DNA from: a virus
Virus record (IMG/VR): IMGVR_UViG_3300021957_000377
Coordinates: 1 to 21,373 of that record
Length of the DNA: 21,373 bases
Direction: 5' to 3' (one strand)
In this document: positions 15,672 through 20,674 of the stretch, piece after piece
How positions within the stretch are numbered: the first letter of the stretch is position 1
Layout of the letters: each line of letters starts with the position of its first letter
Notes under the pieces: generated by a model
Databases searched by the model: none
Seen by the model: only the letters and a program-made list of their open reading frames with translations
Told to the model about the DNA's origin: nothing
Position numbers and translations under genes: made by a program

Positions 15672-16305
15672 TTCATTGTATGGCTCGCTGTTGACCGAGC
15701 AAGATGAGAATGTTCTCAAGATAGGTATATTTCCTGGCGCATTCAAACCACCTCATGTAGGTCACTACACGACTGCGTATGATGCATGCAAGAACAACGA
15801 TAAGGTCTACATTTTCGTGTCAGACAAGCCGAGACCATTAACCACACAACACAAGGGGAACAAGAAAGAAGTACCAGATTCTGCTAGATATGCCAATATT
15901 CTCAAATCTGACAAATACACAGACCGATTGTTAGGTGTACAAACAGCAGGTGTGGCGAGAATGACAAGCGCGACTGCGTTCCGGTCTGCAATTTCTATTA
16001 AAGACAAAGTAACCATTTCCAAGAACATTCCCGAGGGGGTTGACAGTGACAGAGTCTATGATATCTTGATGAAGAGCAATGATCTTGACAATCCTGGTTA
16101 TGGTCATATCACAGTAGAACAAACCATGGACATCTGGATGCTCTACAAGCCACTACTAATTAATCTCACCGGGATGAATCCAGAAGATATAATAATACAA
16201 GTATCCAAACCAAGTCCTGTGAAAGACACATACGACTTGGTTGATCAACTTAACAAATCTGAACAAGCGGGTAACATAGGAGTAAGACTTTACGTAGGAG
16301 AGTGA
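15658..16305 (+). CDS. cytidylyltransferase-like nucleotidylyltransferase (NMNAT/CTP-type fold) with putative capsid-targeting N-terminus
   Basis: Transfers a nucleotidyl group to a phosphorylated substrate. It has 215 residues from the ATG at 15658; a TTG at 15649 would add three and is less likely. The fold is marked by KIGIFPGAFKPPHVGHY (21-37) with HVGH (33-36, the HxGH nucleotide-binding motif), and by MTSATAFRSAI (102-112), corresponding to the second ISSTxxR-type motif. The substrate (NMN, a sugar-1-phosphate, phosphopantetheine and so on) cannot be fixed from sequence. The first 14 residues, MQRFDSLYGSLLTE, precede the enzyme domain and end LTE-Q, as in a head-targeting propeptide. 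It sits in an operon with QueD and QueE. Confidence 0.82.
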   Translation: MQRFDSLYGSLLTEQDENVLKIGIFPGAFKPPHVGHYTTAYDACKNNDKVYIFVSDKPRPLTTQHKGNKKEVPDSARYANILKSDKYTDRLLGVQTAGVARMTSATAFRSAISIKDKVTISKNIPEGVDSDRVYDILMKSNDLDNPGYGHITVEQTMDIWMLYKPLLINLTGMNPEDIIIQVSKPSPVKDTYDLVDQLNKSEQAGNIGVRLYVGE

Positions 16306-16730
16306 TGAAGAGATTTGGACGTTACGATAATGACTTTAATGGTCTGTTTGAATGTTACCGACAGGTGAACAGTCTGGTGGTTGAGCGTGAGCTACCCAGT
16401 GCAACCAGACAGCCCACCTCAATAACAACCGGTGATTCATTTCCTGGTATAAAGACTATCAAAGTTTTTGTGCAGCGACCAGGTAGAGGTGCAGATCTGA
16501 CCAATATAATAGATGTGAACAGACTGGGTAGTGATAATGGTGATAATGGTACTGTTATCTCAGGGACTGAAGGAGATAAGATATTCAATGTCACAACCAC
16601 ATCTAAAGGATCACAAATAAAGACTTACGACAATGAAAATAACCTGGAGAATGATTTCGTCACCAACATAGCACCTAGATATGATAGTGAGGCGAGGGAA
16701 CTGGTTATTATACATGTAGAAGAATTATGA
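16305..16730 (+). CDS. hypothetical protein with putative capsid-targeting N-terminus
   Basis: Function unknown; 141 residues from the ATG at 16305, which overlaps the upstream stop by one base (TGATG). AGGAG at 16296-16300 is 4 bases away; a GTG at 16302 would be too close to it. The N-terminus has FNGLFECYRQVNSLVVEREL, with LFE-C and VVE-R as candidate cleavage points. The rest looks beta-rich and Gly/Asn/Thr-rich (VFVQRPGRGADL, NGDNGTVISGTEGDKIFNVTTT). Confidence 0.78.
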   Translation: MKRFGRYDNDFNGLFECYRQVNSLVVERELPSATRQPTSITTGDSFPGIKTIKVFVQRPGRGADLTNIIDVNRLGSDNGDNGTVISGTEGDKIFNVTTTSKGSQIKTYDNENNLENDFVTNIAPRYDSEARELVIIHVEEL

Positions 16731-16930
16731 AACAACAATTGAGACATGATGAAAAAACACAAACAGTTATATTGTGTTGTGGTAGCAAAAGATGCCCGGA
16801 GTTGAAGATCGAAGACGATCAAGTCACGATAACAGACGATTATGGACAGAAAATCAATATTTCAAAGGAACAGGCATCATTGATACCACAAGCTTTGGAA
16901 ATGTTGAGCGACAAACCAACAGATGCTTGA
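16727..16930 (+). CDS. small Cys-motif protein
   Basis: Function unknown; 67 residues. The core is TVILCCGSKRCPELKIEDDQVTITDDYG: a beta-hairpin-like segment with a CCGxxxCP motif (C17, C18, C23) that might bind metal, followed by a helix (SKEQASLIPQALEML). The start overlaps the upstream stop by 4 bases (ATGA), and the next gene overlaps its end by 8, so translation is probably coupled within the operon. Confidence 0.75.
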   Translation: MKQQLRHDEKTQTVILCCGSKRCPELKIEDDQVTITDDYGQKINISKEQASLIPQALEMLSDKPTDA

Positions 16931-17189
16931 ATTGCTCGCGTGTGTTGGTTTGCATTGGATCATAAAGTATGGTACAATTTTTGATAAACCTCGCAATTTA
17001 ATTAAGATGGTTGGTGTTTTGAGAGAATTACTGAACTGTAGCTTGTGTTTGGGGTTCTGGTGCGGTGTTGTGGTGGGTGCTCTCGTGAATAACATCATCA
17101 TGTACTCATTCGCGAGTGCTGCTTGTTGTTGGTTTGCTGACAATCTAAACAACACACTACAGAGTGTTGAAATAAAGTTGGATAAATGA
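16923..17189 (+). CDS. DUF1360-like small membrane protein
   Basis: An 88-residue hydrophobic protein with two or three membrane segments (about 1-15, 38-58 and 60-75). The motif LLNCSLCLGFWCGVVVG, CxxCxGFWxG, is characteristic of the DUF1360 family found in bacteria and phages; its function is unknown. The start ATG lies 8 bases inside the upstream gene. Why a membrane protein is placed directly before the QueD and QueE genes is not clear from the sequence. Confidence 0.78.
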   Translation: MLELLACVGLHWIIKYGTIFDKPRNLIKMVGVLRELLNCSLCLGFWCGVVVGALVNNIIMYSFASAACCWFADNLNNTLQSVEIKLDK

Positions 17190-17213
17190 TTGTTATGTAG
17201 CTATAATAATCGG

Positions 17214-17804
17214 ATGTATAGTAGCACAAAGATAATTGAATTAGGTAGCTGTGCTTTTAGACAACCTAAAGCGGTCTCACACTGCAGGTTTATTCATGGC
17301 TACAGACTAACAGCGAAATTTTGGTTTAATGCAACCACACTTGATGATAACAACTGGGTTGTTGACTTCGGAGGTTTAAAGAAACTCAAAAGCACACTAC
17401 AAAATCAATTTGATCACACTCTGTGTGTATCAGCAGATGATCCTTATTTACATGCATTTGAGAAACTGAAAGACATGGGTGCAGTAGACTTGAGAGTAAT
17501 GGACGGTGTTGGTATTGAAATGTTCGCTGAATGGTGTCATGGCCAGGCAGACGTTTATGTGAATGAGTTGACTGATGGTAGGTGCAGATGTACCAAAGTT
17601 GAGTTATTTGAACATGAGAACAACTCAGCCATTTACGAATGTGATTTGACTGGTGAATCATTCTCAGAACCGGAACACAAACAACAAGTGGAGACACCAA
17701 CTGAACAAATCAAACCAGATACAGCTGTGTCTGTTAACTCGAACGAACGTAAATTAAAAAACAAGTGGGTTGATGAAAAATCCACCAACGTTTGGGGATT
17801 ATAA
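17214..17804 (+). CDS. queD: QueD-like 6-carboxytetrahydropterin synthase
   Basis: Converts 7,8-dihydroneopterin triphosphate (the FolE2 product) to 6-carboxytetrahydropterin. It has 196 residues from the ATG at 17214; an in-frame TTG at 17190 lacks support. The PTPS-fold marks are SCAFRQ (12-17), HCRFIHGYRL (23-32), VVDFGGLK (49-56) and DHTL (67-70). The usual metal ligands are changed: the first His region reads CAFRQ and the HGH motif reads HGY, leaving H23, C24 and H28 nearby. I recall phage and alphaproteobacterial QueD-like proteins with the same CFRQ/HGY form, so this looks like a subfamily, not decay. About 50 hydrophilic residues extend past the enzyme domain. QueE starts 2 bases after the stop. 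Confidence 0.88.
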   Translation: MYSSTKIIELGSCAFRQPKAVSHCRFIHGYRLTAKFWFNATTLDDNNWVVDFGGLKKLKSTLQNQFDHTLCVSADDPYLHAFEKLKDMGAVDLRVMDGVGIEMFAEWCHGQADVYVNELTDGRCRCTKVELFEHENNSAIYECDLTGESFSEPEHKQQVETPTEQIKPDTAVSVNSNERKLKNKWVDEKSTNVWGL

Positions 17805-17806
17805 TT

Positions 17807-18589
17807 ATGCAAGAAGAACCAACATCATTAGATCTTTCAGAGAGTTTCTACTCTGTACAATGTGAAGGTAACACAACAGGATACCCAGCATACTTTATTC
17901 GATTAAAATCGTGCAATTTGATGTGCGGGGGAAAGAATGGTGAGTTAATGAAAACCGGAGAAGCTACCTGGTGGTGTGACACGGAAGCTGTTTGGAGAAA
18001 GGGGTTCGAAAAACCATTCTACAAGCTCATACAACAATGGGAACAAGAAGAGATTGATCAATGGATATATAATGGTAGAATACATCTGATATGGACTGGT
18101 GGTGAACCTACAATACCCAAACATCAGAGAGCTATACCAGCTTTTCATGAACATTTGAAGAGTTACGTTAAAGACAAACACGACCTGACGTTAAACACCT
18201 TTGATGAGATCGAAACTAACGGCACTCTCATTATCAAAGATGATTTGTTTGAGATATTGGATCAGATCAACTGCTCGGTCAAGCTAGCTAATTGTGGCAT
18301 GCCAGAAAACCGCCGGATTATCCCGGAGGCACTGGAGAAAATAATGTCTCATAAGAACTACTGGTTCAAATTTGTGATCAGCACAGAGGATTGCTTGAAG
18401 GAGATTGAAAGAGATTTCATCAAACCTTTCAACATACCACATGATCGTGTCATGATGCAACCAGGTCTTGACAGACAAGAAAATTTCCATGAACGTACAC
18501 GATTCACGTTAGAGATGGCCAAGAAATATGGTTACATTGGATTGTCCAGGCTGCATGTCAGTGCATGGGACAAGCTTACAGGTGTGTAG
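17807..18589 (+). CDS. queE: QueE-like 7-carboxy-7-deazaguanine synthase (radical SAM)
   Basis: Radical-SAM enzyme that contracts 6-carboxytetrahydropterin to 7-carboxy-7-deazaguanine. It has 260 residues from the ATG at 17807, 2 bases after the QueD stop; a TTG at 17792 is unlikely. The marks are SFYSVQCEGNTTGYPAYFIRL (the SxQGEGxxxGxP region), the cluster cysteines C36, C40 and C57-D-T, TGGEP (97-101), EIETNGT, and SVKLANCGMPENR for the SPK loop. The cluster is CX3CX16C instead of the usual CX3CX2C, with about 14 extra residues (including Gly and two Trp) between the second and third Cys. It closes the operon. Confidence 0.92.
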   Translation: MQEEPTSLDLSESFYSVQCEGNTTGYPAYFIRLKSCNLMCGGKNGELMKTGEATWWCDTEAVWRKGFEKPFYKLIQQWEQEEIDQWIYNGRIHLIWTGGEPTIPKHQRAIPAFHEHLKSYVKDKHDLTLNTFDEIETNGTLIIKDDLFEILDQINCSVKLANCGMPENRRIIPEALEKIMSHKNYWFKFVISTEDCLKEIERDFIKPFNIPHDRVMMQPGLDRQENFHERTRFTLEMAKKYGYIGLSRLHVSAWDKLTGV

Positions 18590-18609
18590 TTGAACAAGTT
18601 GTAATCATC

Positions 18610-18617
18610 AATAAGTA
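18610..18617 (+). promoter_or_regulatory. weak late-promoter-like box
   Basis: AATAAGTA (6 of 8 to TATAAATA), 5 bases before the ATG at 18623. It is placed like the other late boxes but is the weakest match. Confidence 0.4.
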
Positions 18618-18622
18618 GTTAC

Positions 18623-19330
18623 ATGCGATTAGCAATATCAGGCACTGCAGGTCAAGGCAAAACAACACTGCTCAACGAATTCCTAGAAAATTGGAAGATG
18701 TACACAACTCCGGAGAAGAGCTACCGGAGTTTGCTCACAACAGACAACCATAGCAAGAACACAAGCAAGGAAACTCAATGGAGTATACTCAATTTGATGC
18801 TCGATCAATTGGAACAGAGCAGCAGTGATGATTTTGTCATCTTTGATAGATGTCCTCTCGACAATCTCGTGCATACCATGTGGGCATACCACAAGAATGT
18901 AGGTGACATCGATGAATTGTTTGTGGAGAAGTGTATACCAATCGTGAGAGAGAGTATGCGGTTGTTAGATATCATATTCATGATTCCAATAACTAACGCC
19001 GCACCAGCGGATATTCAAGACGATGGCGTTAGAGAGACAGATGCTGATTATATAGCAGAGATTGACAACTTCTTCAAGGCTATGTACACAAACTGGAGTA
19101 AAGATGATCAGCGATTTTTTCCTAAGGATGACCGGACGGCTATCATCGAAATCTTCGGTACAACAGAAGAGAGAATCAAATTGTTAGGATTTTATGTCGA
19201 TGATAGTGGTAAGATGTTTGGAGAAGACGACTCACTAGTGGATACTAACACATTATACGACCAGTTCGGTATACCAGTGGCTGCGGATGCTAGTGAAGGT
19301 GCAGAAGATAACATCAAAATATATAAATAA
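18623..19330 (+). CDS. P-loop ATPase/kinase, AAA_28 (NadR kinase-like)
   Basis: A 235-residue nucleotide-binding protein. Walker A is GTAGQGKTT (7-15), directly at the N-terminus as in small-molecule kinases. ETQWSILNLMLDQLE, then DDFVIFDRCPLDNLVHTMWAY with the DRxPxD pattern, match AAA_28, the family holding the ribosylnicotinamide kinase part of NadR and other nucleoside kinases. The tail after about residue 185 is acidic and may be a separate segment. The substrate is unknown; nucleoside, nucleotide or nicotinamide riboside are options. The gene ends Tyr-Lys-stop, forming the next late box. Confidence 0.78.
   Translation: MRLAISGTAGQGKTTLLNEFLENWKMYTTPEKSYRSLLTTDNHSKNTSKETQWSILNLMLDQLEQSSSDDFVIFDRCPLDNLVHTMWAYHKNVGDIDELFVEKCIPIVRESMRLLDIIFMIPITNAAPADIQDDGVRETDADYIAEIDNFFKAMYTNWSKDDQRFFPKDDRTAIIEIFGTTEERIKLLGFYVDDSGKMFGEDDSLVDTNTLYDQFGIPVAADASEGAEDNIKIYK
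18706..18731 (+). repeat. short inverted repeat inside coding sequence
   Basis: AACTCCGG (18706-18713), 10-base loop, CCGGAGTT (18724-18731): a perfect 8-bp stem near the 5' end of the ATPase gene. No T-run follows. It could form an mRNA hairpin that affects translation or decay, or be chance. Confidence 0.4.
19322..19329 (+). promoter_or_regulatory. T4-type late promoter box (perfect)
   Basis: TATAAATA, 8 of 8, 7 bases before the ATG at 19337. It is formed by the terminal Tyr-Lys-stop codons of the ATPase gene. Confidence 0.75.
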
Positions 19331-19336
19331 ACATAT

Positions 19337-19591
19337 ATGAAAAACTTCAACGACACATTAGAGAATATCTCCGAGAATTTCGGATTACATAAAACCGTTG
19401 TTCGTGAGAGATTTCCACGAAAATTGCAACTCAGTGAGGAGTTTGTTGAGAGTTTTAAAAAAGAATTTCAATCACAAGTTGAACCAACATACACAGAGGA
19501 TACAGAAGGTCAACGTGTGGTTGCAAGAGAAGCTCGCAATCCTGCACAAGTTTTAAAAGAATTTCAAAAAGCTCTTAAGTTTTTGATTTAA
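19337..19591 (+). CDS. small late protein with putative capsid-targeting N-terminus
   Basis: Function unknown; 84 residues, charged and largely helical (LQLSEEFVESFKKEFQSQVE, PAQVLKEFQKALKFLI). The start MKNFNDTLENISENFG resembles the targeting peptides of its neighbours, with ISE-N as a weaker cleavage candidate. It has a perfect late promoter and no Shine-Dalgarno sequence. Its 3' end overlaps the convergent next gene by 17 bases, so the two transcripts are complementary at their ends. Confidence 0.8.
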   Translation: MKNFNDTLENISENFGLHKTVVRERFPRKLQLSEEFVESFKKEFQSQVEPTYTEDTEGQRVVAREARNPAQVLKEFQKALKFLI

Positions 19592-19862
19592 TTTTTATCT
19601 GATCCAAGCTTTTTTTCAAACGATCACCCTTTTCTGCATTGGTTGTATCGTTTGTCACTTCATACTCTACATCACTACCTGGTATGTTGTGTTTATTTTT
19701 TACTTTGCTGCTGTTCTCTTCCGGTCTAGACTTTATCTTCTTGATAACACCTTCTGACCCATGATGCTCACAGTCTGGGTTGATATTTCTTATTTTATCA
19801 CCCACTTTGACGTCCTTTTTAAGAACTTCTGCTATAAACTCTCGAAATGATGGAAGCTTCAT
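19575..19862 (-). CDS. KOW/SH3-like small protein with clear capsid-targeting N-terminus
   Basis: A 95-residue protein. The first 12 residues, MKLPSFREFIAE, closely match the T4 internal-protein targeting peptide MKTYQEFIAE, including the EFIAE end cleaved by the prohead protease. After it comes VKVGDKIRNINPDCEHHGSEGVIKKIKS (about 17-45), a KOW/SH3-barrel-like segment, then a polar linker and VEYEVTNDTTNAEKGDRLKKSLDQI. I recall similar VGDKVRxINP...HHGSEG proteins in other marine T4-like phages, without known function. It has minus-strand late boxes just upstream. Virion packaging is inferred from the peptide. Confidence 0.82.
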   Translation of the reverse strand: MKLPSFREFIAEVLKKDVKVGDKIRNINPDCEHHGSEGVIKKIKSRPEENSSKVKNKHNIPGSDVEYEVTNDTTNAEKGDRLKKSLDQIKIKSKT

Positions 19863-19867
19863 GTAGG

Positions 19868-19875
19868 TATTTATT
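19868..19875 (-). promoter_or_regulatory. T4-type late promoter box, minus strand
   Basis: AATAAATA on the minus strand (7 of 8), 5 bases before the ATG at 19862. An overlapping second box GATAAATA (19879-19872) lies 9 bases away. Both are formed by the Asp-Lys-stop codons that end phoH and the bases just after. Confidence 0.6.
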
Positions 19876-20626
19876 TATCTCCAAGTTTTCTCACGATAAA
19901 TTTTAACATTTCACTACGCATTATGTCTTTCTCAGTAAACTTGAAACAAAACACCCCGTTGCTCTCGCTCTCTGTATCATTGAACGTGTTGTAAATATCC
20001 TGGAACCCACTCTTGCTTATATCAGTCTGTAATGTATCTCCTATGACTAACATTTTACTATCCTCACCAAATCTCGTGAGGATGGTGATCAACTCGCTCC
20101 GAGTCAGGTTTTGTGCCTCATCAACTATGACAACACTATCCTTGAATGTCAACCCTCTCACATAATTCACAGGAACCGCTTTGACAGTACCTGTTGAGAA
20201 CAGTGTGGATATTGTGGAGCTCGGTATCAATTCACTAAGTTTCTCTTGCAATGGTAATGTCCATGGGAGAAATTTATCATCCACTTCTCCCGGGAGGCTG
20301 CCCATGCTCTTACTAGCACTCTCAATGATGCTCCTGATGTACACAACCTCATCAACACGGTGACTTTTGAGCATGTTCAGTGCCACATAAGCCGCGCAGT
20401 ACGTCTTTGCTGTACCAGCTGGCCCATCTATAAATGCAATCTTAGTATCGTTATTGTAACATAACTCGACAAAACTATTATGTACATCGGTTAGTTGGTA
20501 TTTGGTTGTGATTTTAAAGGTACGATCCATGGTGTTCCTGGTGATTATATCTGGTATCTCTTCAATCTCAGTATCCTTGCGGGGTTTAGTTGTAGTCCTT
20601 TTATATGATGATTTGCGTTTTGCCAT
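19871..20626 (-). CDS. phoH: PhoH-like ATPase
   Basis: Predicted P-loop ATPase common in marine phages; its biochemical role in phages is unsettled. It has 251 residues. Walker A is GPAGTAKT (68-75), VVYIRSIIESASKSMGSLPGE (95-114) fits the family block PxVEAGExLGFLPG, Walker B is VVIVDEAQN (165-173), and GDTLQTD (196-202) fits the GDxxQxD motif. The basic first 20 residues (KRKSSYKRTTTKPRK) may contact nucleic acid. It has a late-type box upstream and is divergent from the GT-A gene. Confidence 0.93.
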   Translation of the reverse strand: MAKRKSSYKRTTTKPRKDTEIEEIPDIITRNTMDRTFKITTKYQLTDVHNSFVELCYNNDTKIAFIDGPAGTAKTYCAAYVALNMLKSHRVDEVVYIRSIIESASKSMGSLPGEVDDKFLPWTLPLQEKLSELIPSSTISTLFSTGTVKAVPVNYVRGLTFKDSVVIVDEAQNLTRSELITILTRFGEDSKMLVIGDTLQTDISKSGFQDIYNTFNDTESESNGVFCFKFTEKDIMRSEMLKFIVRKLGDK

Positions 20627-20632
20627 CGTGTT

Positions 20633-20640
20633 TATTTATT
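20633..20640 (-). promoter_or_regulatory. T4-type late promoter box for phoH, minus strand
   Basis: AATAAATA on the minus strand (7 of 8), 6 bases before the phoH ATG at 20626. It overlaps the -35 element of the divergent promoter by 2 bases, so the two may compete. Confidence 0.58.
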
Positions 20641-20667
20641 GATTTCACAGCGTTGTTATACTATAAT
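20639..20667 (+). promoter_or_regulatory. sigma70-like promoter for the GT-A gene
   Basis: TTGATT (20639-20644), 17-base spacer, TATAAT (20662-20667). The ATG follows after 7 bases, so the transcript is predicted to begin at or beside the start codon. Confidence 0.62.
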
Positions 20668-20674
20668 ATAATCA

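Noticed and set aside
16877-17155. Minus-strand 92-aa open frame
   Set aside because: It is the shadow of the DUF1360-like membrane gene on the plus strand and has no promoter or ribosome site.
17190-17213. TTG start for QueD at 17190, and a GATAAATG late-like box at 17181
   Set aside because: The ATG at 17214 gives the expected family N-terminus. The box matches only 6 of 8, lies 25 bases away and overlaps the previous gene.
17792-17806. TTG start for QueE at 17792
   Set aside because: It lies inside the QueD gene and adds residues before the conserved start; the ATG at 17807 is 2 bases after the QueD stop.
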